A DNA stretch of 64,000 bases from the NCBI GenBank assembly GCA_963735445.1, contig CAVTLC010000015.1, positions 186,001 through 250,000 on the forward strand, given 5' to 3'. Shown here one piece after another: positions 1-9,434 of this stretch. The stretch comes from AP-15 sp963735445. GTDB taxonomy: Bacteria > Pseudomonadota > Alphaproteobacteria > ATCC43930 > CGMCC-115725. Under the pieces are notes generated by a model. It was not told the DNA's origin. It saw only the letters and a program-made list of their open reading frames with translations, and searched no databases. A program made the position numbers and the translations under genes. Each line of letters opens with the position of its first letter. The first letter of the stretch is position 1.

Positions 1-479
1 GAAAAACTTGAGACTAATGGGGCCGGCAGATGCCTCGGCCATGATCGCGAGAGAATTTCGGTTGCTGCTCGCGCGGTGGCGAGCGCGTCCCCGGGCTCGG
101 ATTTCAGCTCGATGTTGGCGCCCAGGCCGAGTTCAGCCAACAAGGCGATCGCCTCGTCGAGCGTCGGCACCGGTTCGCCTACAAACAACGGATCGAACCA
201 GGCGCCGGCGTCAAAACGGCGGATTGCTGCCAAGGTGAGTTCGCGCGCATGGCCGCGGCCATTCGTGGTTCGTTCGAGCCGATCATCGTGCAGAAGGATC
301 AACTCGCCGTCGGCAGTCAAACGAACATCAAACTCCACCCATTTGCAGCCGAGGGCGTGGGCCCGCCGAAGCCCGACAAGAGTGTTTTCAGGCGCCTCAC
401 CCGCTGCCCCGCGGTGCCCGATTACCGACGGCAGCCAAGGCCCGGTGCAATTCGAACTATGGCTGTCCAATCGGTGCAT
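1..479 (-). CDS. Glycerophosphodiester phosphodiesterase (GDPD), 3' end cut by window edge
   Basis: Hydrolyses glycerophosphodiesters to glycerol-3-phosphate and an alcohol. Only the N-terminal 159 residues lie in the window. I read the minus strand myself: after ATG at 479-477 comes the family signature GHRGAAGEAPENT (catalytic His-Arg plus the PENT metal motif), then EFDVRLTADGELILLHDD (second metal/catalytic block ending in the conserved His) and later ANIELKSEP. These are the classical GDPD blocks in the right order. The gene starts 69 nt after the pnp stop on the same strand. The start is not certain: the frame is open back to the pnp stop codon and no strong ribosome binding site precedes the ATG. 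The protein is cytoplasmic by default; no signal peptide is visible. Confidence 0.85.
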   Translation of the reverse strand, partial: MHRLDSHSSNCTGPWLPSVIGHRGAAGEAPENTLVGLRRAHALGCKWVEFDVRLTADGELILLHDDRLERTTNGRGHARELTLAAIRRFDAGAWFDPLFVGEPVPTLDEAIALLAELGLGANIELKSEPGDALATARAATEILSRSWPRHLPAPLVSSF

Positions 480-548
480 CGCCGCTGCGAGTATAAAGAA
501 TCGCCGAGCCGTGTTCAAATACGGTCGTGATCGGTCGGTTCGCTTATC

Positions 549-2690
549 CTACTTTACTACCTCAGGTGTGCGGGCCGGCTCTGCACGCTTGTTGCCGACG
601 TCCTCACCTGTCTGCTGATCAACTTGGCGCATGCTCAGTTTGACCTTACCACGATCGTCAAACCCCAGCACCTTAACTTTCACATTGTCGCCAAGCTTGA
701 CAACGTCAGTCACTTTGCCGACCCGCTGGGGGGCCAACTCGCTGATATGCACAAGCCCATCCCGCGAGCCGAGGAAATTTACGAAAGCGCCAAAGTCGAC
801 GGTCTTGACCACCTTGCCGTTGTAGATGCCGCCCACTTCCGGCTCGGCGACAATTCCGCGAATCCAATCGATGGCCGCCTGTGCAGCATTACTGTCGGAT
901 GCCGCGACTTTGACGGTGCCATCATCGTCGATGTCGATCTTTGCGCCGGTAGTTTCAGTGATCTCGCGGATCACTTTGCCGCCCGACCCAATCACCTCCC
1001 GGATTTTGTCCTTTGGAATGCTCAGAGTGGTGATCCGGGGAGCATTCTCGCTGACCGCCTCGCGCGCGCCAGTCAATGCCTTGGCCATCTCACCCAGGAT
1101 ATGGACGCGTCCTTCTCGCGCCTGGTTCAAAGCGACCCGCATGATCTCGTCGGTTATCGAGGTGATCTTGATGTCCATCTGCAATGCCGTGACACCCTTT
1201 TCGGTGCCGGCCACCTTAAAGTCCATGTCGCCGAGATGGTCCTCGTCACCGAGGATGTCGGAGAGCACAACAAACGCTTCAGGGTCCTTGATGAGCCCCA
1301 TTGCTATGCCAGCGACCGGTCGCGGCAGCGGCACGCCCGCATCCATTAAGGCGAGCGAGGCGCCGCAAACCGATGCCATCGACGAGGAGCCGTTCGACTC
1401 GGTAATTTCAGAAACCACCCGGATCGTATAAGGGAAGTTGTCTTTTGAGGGCAACAAAGGGTGAATCGCTCGCCATGCAAGCTTTCCGTGCCCGATCTCC
1501 CGCCTCCCAGGAGATCCGATCCTCCCGGCCTCTCCCGTCGAATAGGGCGGGAAATTGTAGTGGAGCATGAAGTTTTCGCGGTACTCGCCCTCGAGGGCAT
1601 CGATTACCTGCTCGTCTTGGCCGGTACCCAACGTCGCCACCGCGAGGGCTTGTGTCTCCCCCCGGGTGAACAAGGCCGACCCGTGAGCGCGAGGCAAAAT
1701 CCCGACCTCAGCCGTGATTGGCCGGATCGAGCGCGCGTCTCGGCCATCGATCCGGTTCGCGCCGCGAAGGATGGCTCCGCGGACAATCTCCTTTTCCAAA
1801 TCCTTGAAGATCTTGAAGGCGACTGAGCGCTGTTCTTCATCGGCAAACAACTCGGCTGCTTGCGCTTTTGCGGCATCGAGCCGGTTGCTGCGATCCTGCT
1901 TTCCCTGCGCGTGATAGGCAGCCTCGATCAGCGGCCCGACTGTCGAACGCAGGCGTTCCTCCACCGCATGATACTCGGTTGGCATCGGCGGCAGATCCCA
2001 CGGCTCCTTTGCGCATGTTTCCGCCAACTCGATAATCGCCTGGATGACGGGCTGAAATTCACGATGTCCAAAGGTGACCGCTCCCAACATCAGATCTTCC
2101 GAAAGCTCGCGAGCTTCCGACTCGACCATTAGTACGCCACCGGCAGTGCCGGCGACCACGAGGTCAAGTTCGGATCGCGGCAGCTCAGCCAGGATCGGGT
2201 TCAACACGTAAGCGCCGTCGATGTACGCGACCCTCGCGCCGGCAATTGGTCCAAGAAAGGGTATTCCCGAGATCGTAAGCGCCGCCGAAGCACCGATCAT
2301 CGCGACGATATCGGGATCATTTTCCAGGTCGTGGCTCAGTACAGTACAAACAACCTGCGTTTCATTGCGAAACCCAGACGCAAATAATGGCCGCAGCGGC
2401 CTGTCAATCAATCTAGAAACGAGCGTTTCTTTCTCCGATGGACGGCCTTCCCGCTTAAAAAAACCACCAGGAATCTTACCCGCGGCGAAGGTTTTTTCTT
2501 GATAGTTGACGGTGAGCGGAAAAAAATCTTGTCCCGCCTTTACAGATTTCATTGCCACAGCGGTACACAATACAGTCGTCTCGCCGTATGTGGCCAACAC
2601 TGCGCCGTCGGCTTGTCGTGCGATTTTTCCCGTTTCCAGGGTCAGACGACGGCCGCCCCAAATCAGTTCCCTTCGGTATACTTGTAACAT
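549..2690 (-). CDS. pnp: Polyribonucleotide nucleotidyltransferase (PNPase)
   Basis: Phosphorolytic 3'-5' exoribonuclease, a trimer and normally part of the RNA degradosome. The 713 residues match the usual length. Two RNase PH-like domains are seen (about 1-225 and 310-550). The second has the FMLHYNFPPYSTGE and SDILGDEDHLGDMDFKVAGT active-site blocks. They are followed by a KH domain (IREVIGSGGKVIREI, about 560-615) and an S1 domain (IYNGKVVKTVDFGAFVNFL, about 625-695). ATG at 2690 follows a GGAG about 2 nt upstream, with AGAGGAA further up. The gene is last in the rimP-to-pnp unit, 150 nt after rpsO; that gap can fold into GC-rich hairpins where RNase III-type autoregulation is known in other proteobacteria (inference). 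Confidence 0.98.
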   Translation of the reverse strand: MLQVYRRELIWGGRRLTLETGKIARQADGAVLATYGETTVLCTAVAMKSVKAGQDFFPLTVNYQEKTFAAGKIPGGFFKREGRPSEKETLVSRLIDRPLRPLFASGFRNETQVVCTVLSHDLENDPDIVAMIGASAALTISGIPFLGPIAGARVAYIDGAYVLNPILAELPRSELDLVVAGTAGGVLMVESEARELSEDLMLGAVTFGHREFQPVIQAIIELAETCAKEPWDLPPMPTEYHAVEERLRSTVGPLIEAAYHAQGKQDRSNRLDAAKAQAAELFADEEQRSVAFKIFKDLEKEIVRGAILRGANRIDGRDARSIRPITAEVGILPRAHGSALFTRGETQALAVATLGTGQDEQVIDALEGEYRENFMLHYNFPPYSTGEAGRIGSPGRREIGHGKLAWRAIHPLLPSKDNFPYTIRVVSEITESNGSSSMASVCGASLALMDAGVPLPRPVAGIAMGLIKDPEAFVVLSDILGDEDHLGDMDFKVAGTEKGVTALQMDIKITSITDEIMRVALNQAREGRVHILGEMAKALTGAREAVSENAPRITTLSIPKDKIREVIGSGGKVIREITETTGAKIDIDDDGTVKVAASDSNAAQAAIDWIRGIVAEPEVGGIYNGKVVKTVDFGAFVNFLGSRDGLVHISELAPQRVGKVTDVVKLGDNVKVKVLGFDDRGKVKLSMRQVDQQTGEDVGNKRAEPARTPEVVK

Positions 2691-2840
2691 TCTCCAAGAT
2701 TCCTCTTTAGAATTGCGCGCAGCAAACTTCTTCGCGCGTCAACTCTGTCCTCAAAGACGGGGCTCAGTAGCTGCCAGCGTGCCGTTCGGCTCCGGCCGAC
2801 TAGCCGTAAGCTCGTGTCGCGGCATGTGCAACCGTGGGCC

Positions 2841-3110
2841 TTAACGCCGCAAACCCAACCGACCGATCAGGGTCTCATAGCGGTTCTGATTGGAACGCCT
2901 CAGATAGTCTAATAACCGACGGCGTTGACCTACCATGACGAGCAACCCTCGCCGCGAGTGAAAGTCTTTCTTGTGGGTCCCAAGATGATCGGTGAGATTA
3001 CGAATGCGCTCGCTCAGTATAGCTACCTGGACTTCGGGAGAGCCGGTATCAGCAGACTTGGTGGCGTATTCGGAAATAAGCGCCTGTTTGCGCTCAGCGG
3101 TGATCGACAT
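2841..3110 (-). CDS. rpsO: 30S ribosomal protein S15
   Basis: Primary 16S rRNA-binding protein of the small subunit platform. 89 residues, exactly the family length, beginning MSITAERKQALISEYATKS and containing the S15 signature LTDHLGTHKKDFHSRRGLL, then the conserved VGQRRRLLDYLR. The C-terminus GRLGLRR is typical. The start ATG lies 18 nt beyond the second in-frame stop of truB, so rpsO is translated as part of the truB-rpsO-pnp block. Confidence 0.98.
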   Translation of the reverse strand: MSITAERKQALISEYATKSADTGSPEVQVAILSERIRNLTDHLGTHKKDFHSRRGLLVMVGQRRRLLDYLRRSNQNRYETLIGRLGLRR

Positions 3111-3242
3111 CGAACCTCTTACTCCTACTCACAAATTCAATACGCGCAACGGCCGTAGGTTTCCATCCTCGACCATTGCAAGAGCAACAAGCGCCCGATC
3201 ATCCCACGCAGCGACGACCGTACCCGCAACCGGTAGCTTGGC

Positions 3243-4064
3243 TCAGACCAGTTCGGCGGAGGCATCAAGCGCCACTCGCTGACCACATCGCAACCGGGCG
3301 GCGTCACCTCGCGCCAGAACCAACGCCGGGATCTTGGTCAGTGCTACCTCGATCGGCAATAGCGACTCACAGCTTGGCAGGATATATTGCTCCCCAACGG
3401 CAGCCACCAGAGGCACTGCGTGTTCTTCCGTAAACGGCCCGACCGACAGGCGACGCAGAGCGGCAATGTGACCCAGGGTCCCGAGCGCCTCGGCAATATC
3501 GCGTGCAAGCGCCCGAATGTAGGTTCCTTTGCCAACGGTCGCCTCCAGATCGGCAATCTCCGGGTTCGGCATTTCGATCAGGCGAAGATCAAAAATCTCC
3601 ACCGGTCGCGCCGTCAGACACGGCTTCTGCCCAGCGCGGGCCAGCGCATAGGAACGACGGCCGGCGATCTTGATCGCCGAATAGGCCGGCGGCGTTTGGG
3701 CAATGGTGCCTATAAACTTAGGTAAAATCTTCTCCACGTCCTGCCGATTTGGACGATGGCGGCTCTCGGCTACAATCTCGCCTTCACAATCCTCGGTCGA
3801 GCGGGCGACACCCCATTTGATTCGGAAGCGGTACCGCTTGGGCCCGTTCACGGCGTAGGCGATGGTTTTGGTGGCTTCACCGACAGCGATCGGCAGGACA
3901 CCAGTCGCGAGCGGATCGAGCGTGCCGGCATGCCCCGCTTTGGCTCCGGTGGCGCGGCGGACGCATTCGACAACCCGGGTTGACGTCAAGCCCTCTGGTT
4001 TGTCAATAACAATCCAGCCGTTTGGCTTAGGATTAACCGACATCGTCGGTTTCGACTTTATCAT
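3243..4064 (-). CDS. truB: tRNA pseudouridine(55) synthase TruB, interrupted by an in-frame TGA
   Basis: Isomerises U55 in the T-loop of tRNAs. Catalytic block GHAGTLDPLATGVLP with the essential Asp is intact, preceded by GWIVIDKPEGLTST; later KTYAYAV-type and TYIRALARDI blocks are present. The reading stops at TGA 3245-3243 after SAELV, giving 273 residues. The same frame then continues for 37 more codons to a TGA at 3131-3129 and encodes AAWDDRALVALAMVEDGNL and LRPLRVLNL, the usual TruB C-terminal end. The second stop lies 18 nt before rpsO, normal operon spacing. So the first TGA looks like a nonsense change or base error in a roughly 304-residue gene. ATG at 4064 or 4043 could be the start; both overlap the end of rbfA. 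Confidence 0.9.
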   Translation of the reverse strand: MIKSKPTMSVNPKPNGWIVIDKPEGLTSTRVVECVRRATGAKAGHAGTLDPLATGVLPIAVGEATKTIAYAVNGPKRYRFRIKWGVARSTEDCEGEIVAESRHRPNRQDVEKILPKFIGTIAQTPPAYSAIKIAGRRSYALARAGQKPCLTARPVEIFDLRLIEMPNPEIADLEATVGKGTYIRALARDIAEALGTLGHIAALRRLSVGPFTEEHAVPLVAAVGEQYILPSCESLLPIEVALTKIPALVLARGDAARLRCGQRVALDASAELV

Positions 4065-4374
4065 CCGAGGCGTGCAGATCGCGCTGCACTTCGGGACGGG
4101 TCAATAACGCCGATATGCGATCAGCCTGATCAAACGTTTGGTCGAGGGCAAAAGCCAAGCTGGGGGCATACCGCAAACCCAAGTCCCGAGACACCTCGCG
4201 TCGAAGGAACCCGGCCATGTGTCCGAGTGCGTCAACGACCTCCTCGGCGTTGGTCCCGCCTAGCGGCATGACGTAAACCGTCGCGTTGCGTAGATCCGGG
4301 CTGATGCGCACTTCAGTCACCGTGATATTGGCCTCGCGCAGCACCGGATCGCGGCATTCGCCGCTTCGGAACAC
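4033..4374 (-). CDS. rbfA: 30S ribosome-binding factor RbfA (true N-terminus lies upstream, start codon unclear)
   Basis: Late 30S maturation and cold-shock factor, a single KH-like domain. The 113 residues from GTG 4374 hold the core: DPVLREANITVTEVRISPD and LRNATVYVMPLGG, then the C-terminal helices. This start cuts off the conserved first helix. The frame remains open upstream and encodes TSQRQRRVAELLRHILSQVF, the normal RbfA beginning, up to a TGA just downstream of the infB stop. No ATG, GTG, TTG or CTG occurs before that helix. The best candidate is ATC at 4467-4465, seven bases after AGGAAGG, which would give 144 residues. The listed coordinates are the longest reading from a standard start. 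Confidence 0.85.
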   Translation of the reverse strand: MFRSGECRDPVLREANITVTEVRISPDLRNATVYVMPLGGTNAEEVVDALGHMAGFLRREVSRDLGLRYAPSLAFALDQTFDQADRISALLTRPEVQRDLHASDDKVETDDVG

Positions 4375-4528
4375 TTGCGACAGGATGTGACGCAGTAACT
4401 CGGCGACCCGGCGCTGGCGCTGGCTGGTGCCCCGGCGCGTATCAAAGGAGAGGTCCCGGAGGGCGATTAAAGGACCTTCCTCTAATTCTTTCGTCTTGCA
4501 CTCTTTGGTTCATCCGGCCTTTGCGCCG

Positions 4529-7159
4529 TTACAGCGTTCGTGCGACTTCTTCGATCTCAAAGCATTCGATGACGTCGCCGGTCTGGACGTCCTGATAGTT
4601 TTCGAAGGCCATTCCACACTCGTAGCCTTCCCGAACCTCGCGAACCTCATCCTTGAACCGCTTCAACGTTTTAAGCGAGCCTTCGTGGATCACAACGTTG
4701 TCTCGCAACAGTCGAACCTTTGCACCCCGACGGACGGTACCTTCCGTGACCATACACCCCGCAACCTTGCCGACGCGAGTAATGCTGAATACCTCACGAA
4801 TCGAAGCGTTGCCCAGCAGACGTTCGCGTATTGTCGGCGCGAGTAGCCCCGACAATGCACCGCGCATATCGTCAATCAAATTATAGATGATCGAATAATA
4901 ACGAATCTCGACGCCATCGCGTCGCGCTAAATCGCGCGCTTGCGGGTTGGCACGAACGTTAAAGCCGATAATAACCGCTTCTGATGCCTTGGCCAGGATC
5001 ACATCGCTCTCGGTAATTCCTCCAACCGCCGAGTGCAGCACGCGGATCGACACTTCGTTCGTTGATATTTTGTCGAGCGATCCCACAATTGCTTCGAGTG
5101 AGCCCTGCACGTCGGATTTAACGACCACCGGCAACTCTTTGGCCGTGCCGGCAGCAATCTGCGAAAACATTTGTTCAAGCGTGCCGCGCCCGCCGACTGC
5201 CGCGGCCGCATCGCGCCGGCGGCGTTGCCGAAAATCGGCGATGTCGCGAGCCCTTCCCTCGTTTTCGGCGACGACGAAATCGTCACCTGCGAGCGGGATC
5301 CCATTGAGTCCCAACACTTCGACCGGCATAGATGGTCCGGCTTCGATCCGATTTAGCCCACGATCGTCGATTAGCGCGCGAACACGGCCCCACTCGCTAC
5401 CGGAAACGAAAATGTCGCCGACCCGCAACGTCCCACGTTGGATTAATACGGTCGCAACTGGACCCCGCCCTCTTTCGAGCCTTGCTTCAAGCACAACACC
5501 TTCTGCCGGTCGCTTGGGGTTAGCCTTTAGGTCAAGCAATTCAGCCTGAAGCAAAATCGCCTCCTCAAGCCGATCGAGATTAGTTTTCTTTGTTGCCGAC
5601 ACTTCGACATCAAGAATTTCGCCGCCAAGTTGTTCGACGACGATGTCATGTTGGAGCAGCTCTTGCCGAACCCGCTCAGGGCGTGCATCGGGTTTGTCCA
5701 TTTTGTTGATCGCAACGATCAGCGGGGCTTGGGCCGCTTTGGCGTGACGTATCGCTTCGACCGTCTGCTCCATGATCCCATCATCGGCAGCGACGACCAA
5801 AACGACGATGTCGGTGACGTTGGCGCCCCGAGCCCGCATGGCGGTAAACGCCTGATGACCCGGTGTGTCGATAAAGGTGATCTGCTTACCGCTCCGTAAT
5901 CTTACCTGGTACGCCCCGATGTGTTGAGTGATCCCGCCGGCTTCCCCGGCCGCAACGTCGGTTTCCCGCAAGGCGTCTAGCAGGGAGGTCTTGCCGTGAT
6001 CGACGTGCCCCATGATCGTGACAACGGGCGCGCGTGGCGCAAGAGTCTCTTCGGCATCCTCCTCACCACGGAGGCCCACCTCGACATCCGCCTCGGACAC
6101 ACGACGAAGCCGGTGGCCGAATTCGCTCACGACAAGCTCAGCCGTATCGGCGTCGATTACCTGGTTGATCGTCGCCATGACGCCCATTCGCATCAGCGCC
6201 TTGATGACATCAGCGCCACGCTCCGCCATCCGGTTGGATAATTCCTGAACCGTGATGGTTTCTGGGATGACGACATCGCGGACCACCTTGGTAGCTTCCT
6301 GCTCCCGCTGGTGAAGTCGCAGGCGCTCGCGTTCGCGCGCCCGCCGCACAGAGGCAAGGCTTCGCATGCGTTCGCCTTCATCTCCCGAAAGCGCCCTCGT
6401 AACCGTGATCTTTCCGCCTCGCCGGCGCATGTCGTCCCGGCGAACCGGTGCAACCGGCTTTTTTATCTCCGGCCGCGCGCCGCGCCGCGCGCCGCCCGCC
6501 AATTCTTCCTCTTCCTCCTGCTCAACCGGGGCTGCCACTTTACCCGCCGCGGCAAGCGCCGCGACTTTTGCGGCGGCAGCCTTACCCGCGCGCTCGGCGA
6601 CCTCGCGTCTCGACTCTTCCTCTTTACGCCGTTGCGCTTCCTCTTCGGACCGTTTGCGCGCGTCTTCGGCAGCCTGACGACGCGTCTCCTCTTCCTCTAC
6701 CCTGAGGCGGGCGTCTTCTTCAGCGCGGCGGCGGGCCTCTTCAACAGCGCGCTCCTCTTCCTGACGGCGGCGATCGGCTTCGGCAAGCGCCGCACGGCGG
6801 CGTGATTCCTCATCCGCCTTTTGAGCGTCCTGCAGCGCGCGGACACGCCCAGCGCGCTCCTCCGCTGTCAAGGTGCGCGGGATAACAACTGGGCGGCGCG
6901 CCGGCTCGCTTGCTGCTGGCCGCGCTGCAGGCATGGCATCGCGCGCAACCGTTGGTGCCGCCTCCGGCTTTCCTGGTTCCGCCGAACCCGGGCCAATCAC
7001 ACGCTTTTTGCGGACCTCGACGGTAACCGTTTTGGAGCGCCCGTGCGAAAAGCTCTGGCGCACCTGGCCTGTCTCCACGCCCTTGCGCAGCTCCAACCTG
7101 CCGCCAGGACGACCCAGCGTCAGTGGCCGTTTCTGCTCTTGCTCACTTGCGTCGGTCAT
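4529..7159 (-). CDS. infB: Translation initiation factor IF-2
   Basis: GTPase that places fMet-tRNA on the 30S subunit. 876 residues. The N-terminal part is a long charged, probably coiled segment rich in Arg, Glu and Ala (about 95-235), followed by the IF2_N region (about 295-345). The G domain holds GHVDHGKT (384-391), DTPGH (431-435) and NKMD (485-488). Domains II to IV follow to the C-terminus, which ends FEIEEVARTL. ATG at 7159 overlaps the stop of the upstream ylxR gene by 4 nt, so the two are translationally coupled. It belongs to the rimP-nusA-ylxR-infB-rbfA core operon. Confidence 0.98.
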   Translation of the reverse strand: MTDASEQEQKRPLTLGRPGGRLELRKGVETGQVRQSFSHGRSKTVTVEVRKKRVIGPGSAEPGKPEAAPTVARDAMPAARPAASEPARRPVVIPRTLTAEERAGRVRALQDAQKADEESRRRAALAEADRRRQEEERAVEEARRRAEEDARLRVEEEETRRQAAEDARKRSEEEAQRRKEEESRREVAERAGKAAAAKVAALAAAGKVAAPVEQEEEEELAGGARRGARPEIKKPVAPVRRDDMRRRGGKITVTRALSGDEGERMRSLASVRRARERERLRLHQREQEATKVVRDVVIPETITVQELSNRMAERGADVIKALMRMGVMATINQVIDADTAELVVSEFGHRLRRVSEADVEVGLRGEEDAEETLAPRAPVVTIMGHVDHGKTSLLDALRETDVAAGEAGGITQHIGAYQVRLRSGKQITFIDTPGHQAFTAMRARGANVTDIVVLVVAADDGIMEQTVEAIRHAKAAQAPLIVAINKMDKPDARPERVRQELLQHDIVVEQLGGEILDVEVSATKKTNLDRLEEAILLQAELLDLKANPKRPAEGVVLEARLERGRGPVATVLIQRGTLRVGDIFVSGSEWGRVRALIDDRGLNRIEAGPSMPVEVLGLNGIPLAGDDFVVAENEGRARDIADFRQRRRRDAAAAVGGRGTLEQMFSQIAAGTAKELPVVVKSDVQGSLEAIVGSLDKISTNEVSIRVLHSAVGGITESDVILAKASEAVIIGFNVRANPQARDLARRDGVEIRYYSIIYNLIDDMRGALSGLLAPTIRERLLGNASIREVFSITRVGKVAGCMVTEGTVRRGAKVRLLRDNVVIHEGSLKTLKRFKDEVREVREGYECGMAFENYQDVQTGDVIECFEIEEVARTL

Positions 7160-7812
7160 TGCGCTCCAATACCGCTATCCTGCCGTCTCCGCCAGCCTGG
7201 GACGGCGTTGTCTCTTTGTTCGATCACCGCATCTACGCGAAAGCCGGCTAATTTCTGCGCATCGAGAAGCAGCCTGCGGCTCAGCGGCCCCGACCCGATC
7301 GACGCATTAACAACGTGCTCGCGACCGAAGGCCGCGCCCAGTTCCTCGGCCGTCAGCACGCACAGCAGCGGTGCACCGCGGCCGAGACCTTCGAGTTTGC
7401 GGCGTGCGCCTTGAGCGCCGTCCAGCGCGGCGAGTAATACGGCCACCTTACCATGGCGGGCGGCTTCCGATACCCGCTCAAAGCCACACACCGCAATCCC
7501 AGCGCGCCGAGCAATCCCGATCCCGTCCACGCATCGCTGCACGAGCAGCGCCTCAACCCGGGTTGCGAGCCCCTCCGGAATCACCAGCGGCCGGCGGGCA
7601 GCGCGTGCAAAGGCACGTTTTATTACCGCTCGCTCAACTATATCCCGCCGCGGTGTCAACCACAAACCCCGTCCGGGCAAACGAATGCCAATATCGGGAG
7701 TAAGATGGCCGTCCGGGCCAACGACAAAGCGCAGCAAGGTCTCGCGATCGTGGACCTCACCGGTCACCAAGCAGCGGCGCTGCGGCCCGCTTTGATCGGC
7801 GACCCGCTGCAC
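7156..7812 (-). CDS. YlxR/DUF448 RNA-binding protein fused to an L7Ae-like domain
   Basis: Between nusA and infB, as usual in Alphaproteobacteria. The N-terminal YlxR (DUF448) domain has RRCLVTGEVHDRETLLRFVV and LPGRGLWLTPRRD. The C-terminal half (about residues 95-190) has IGIARRAGIAVCGFERV and resembles the L7Ae/L30e fold, a known two-domain arrangement. The family is a nucleoid- or RNA-associated modulator; its exact role here is unknown. I prefer GTG at 7812 (218 residues, 38 nt after the nusA stop). A TTG at 7899 is also possible and would overlap nusA by 49 nt. The stop overlaps the infB start by 4 nt. Confidence 0.88.
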   Translation of the reverse strand: MQRVADQSGPQRRCLVTGEVHDRETLLRFVVGPDGHLTPDIGIRLPGRGLWLTPRRDIVERAVIKRAFARAARRPLVIPEGLATRVEALLVQRCVDGIGIARRAGIAVCGFERVSEAARHGKVAVLLAALDGAQGARRKLEGLGRGAPLLCVLTAEELGAAFGREHVVNASIGSGPLSRRLLLDAQKLAGFRVDAVIEQRDNAVPGWRRRQDSGIGAQ

Positions 7813-7850
7813 TTCTGGACCGATATCCGTGTCGGCGAAGCTCGTAGCAC

Positions 7851-9419
7851 CTACTCCTGAGCGGAGGCTGCCGCTGACGCCGGTTCCTCCGCGAACCAAT
7901 GCGCCCGCGCCTGCATAATCAGTGCATTCGCGGTGTCCGTCTCGAGAGCGGGGCCGCTTTTGTCAGAGCCGGCAAGCAGCTCAAGCAGCTCGTCCCCAGC
8001 GAGATCGGCGAAATCGTCTAATGTCTTGACACCCTTTTCACCGAGCGCCACCAGCATCCCGGGTGTAAGCCCCTCGAGGGCCGCTAAATCGTCAGCGACA
8101 CCAAGCTCGACACGCTGCTCTTCATATTCGATATCACGCCGCTCGAGCGCGTTTCTCGCCCGGGATTGAAGCTCCTGAGCGATCTCCAAGTCGAACCCTT
8201 CGATTTCGGCAAGGTCCTCCGGCGCCACATAAGCAACCTCTTCGAGAGAGGCGAAGCCTTCTGTAACCAACAGATGCGCGATGACTTCGTCGATATCGAG
8301 GAAATCGATAAACATCTTGCTGCGGCTACGGAACTCTTCAGTCCGCCGTTCCGATTCCTCAGCCTCTGTAAGGATGTCGATATCCCAGCCCGTCAGCTGT
8401 GAGGCCAGTCGGACATTCTGGCCGCGGCGGCCGATTGCCAAGCTGAGCTGATCGTCGGGCACGACAACTTCGACCCGCCGCTGTTCTTCGTCCATCACCA
8501 CTTTCGTCACCTCGGCCGGAGCCAAGGCGTTTACGACAAACGTCGCTGGATCCGCCGCCCACGGAACAATGTCGATCTTTTCGCCTTGCAACTCGCCGAC
8601 CACGGCTTGGACACGACTTCCCCGCATACCAACGCACGCGCCGACCGGGTCGATACCGCTGTCTCGCGACACAACCGCGATCTTCGCACGACTCCCTGGA
8701 TCGCGTGCCACCGCTTTGATCTCAATGATGCCGTCGTAGATTTCGGGCACCTCCTGCGCGAATAGCTTGGCCATGAATTGCGGATGCGTGCGGGACAAGA
8801 AAATCTGCGGTCCGCGCGGCTCTTGGCGCACGTCATATATGTAGGCGCGCACCCGTTCGCCCTGACGGAAGCTCTCGCGCGGCAGAAGCTCGTCGCGGCG
8901 CGCCATTGCCTCTGCGCGGCCGAGATCGACCACGACATTGCCGAACTCGACCCTTTTTACAAGTCCATTGACGATCTCGCCAACTCGATCCTTGAACTCG
9001 AGGAACTGCCGCTGACGTTCGGCATCGCGCACCTTCTGGACAATGACCTGCTTCGCGGTCTGCGCAGCGATGCGGCCGAAATCGATCGGCGGCAGCGGGT
9101 CGGTAATAAAGTCCCCGATCTCGGCCTCGGGGTTGAGGCGCTGCGCCTCTGTGAGCAGGATCTGAGTCGCCTCATTTTCGATCGGCTCGGCAACCTCGCG
9201 AAATCGCAGCAAACGGATTTCGCCATTGCGTCTGTCGATCTCAGCACGGATGTCGTATTCTTGGCCGTATTTCGACCGACCCGCTTTCTGAATCGCCTGC
9301 TCCATCGCGTCGATCACCTCGTCGCGATCAATTCCCTTGTCTCGGGCGACGGTGTCGGCAACTTGCAGCAGTTCCGGGCGGGCGTAGGTGGCTGTGCTTT
9401 CCATGGATAATTCCGACAT
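7851..9419 (-). CDS. nusA: Transcription termination/antitermination protein NusA
   Basis: Binds RNA polymerase and nut-type RNA, modulating pausing and termination. 522 residues: NusA N-terminal domain (about 1-130), S1 domain (EIVNGLVKRVEFGNVVVDLG, about 137-200), then KH1 (GACVGMRGSRVQAVVGEL) and KH2 (LAIGRRGQNVRLASQLTG). The C-terminal part carries acidic helix-hairpin-helix repeats (about 365-510). Start ATG 9419 begins MSELSMESTATYARPELL; an ATG five codons further (MESTATYA) is also possible. It lies 15 nt after rimP. Confidence 0.97.
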   Translation of the reverse strand: MSELSMESTATYARPELLQVADTVARDKGIDRDEVIDAMEQAIQKAGRSKYGQEYDIRAEIDRRNGEIRLLRFREVAEPIENEATQILLTEAQRLNPEAEIGDFITDPLPPIDFGRIAAQTAKQVIVQKVRDAERQRQFLEFKDRVGEIVNGLVKRVEFGNVVVDLGRAEAMARRDELLPRESFRQGERVRAYIYDVRQEPRGPQIFLSRTHPQFMAKLFAQEVPEIYDGIIEIKAVARDPGSRAKIAVVSRDSGIDPVGACVGMRGSRVQAVVGELQGEKIDIVPWAADPATFVVNALAPAEVTKVVMDEEQRRVEVVVPDDQLSLAIGRRGQNVRLASQLTGWDIDILTEAEESERRTEEFRSRSKMFIDFLDIDEVIAHLLVTEGFASLEEVAYVAPEDLAEIEGFDLEIAQELQSRARNALERRDIEYEEQRVELGVADDLAALEGLTPGMLVALGEKGVKTLDDFADLAGDELLELLAGSDKSGPALETDTANALIMQARAHWFAEEPASAAASAQE

Positions 9420-9434
9420 CTTTCGGATCTTGCG

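Noticed and set aside
624..1349. Plus-strand open frame of 241 codons
   Set aside because: Antisense to the S1/KH part of pnp; no ribosome binding site and no family similarity.
3129..3245. TGA recoded as tryptophan or selenocysteine
   Set aside because: Many intact genes here (thiO, bdhA-like neighbours, pyrD, scoB) end with TGA, and no selenocysteine-type hairpin is evident in truB.
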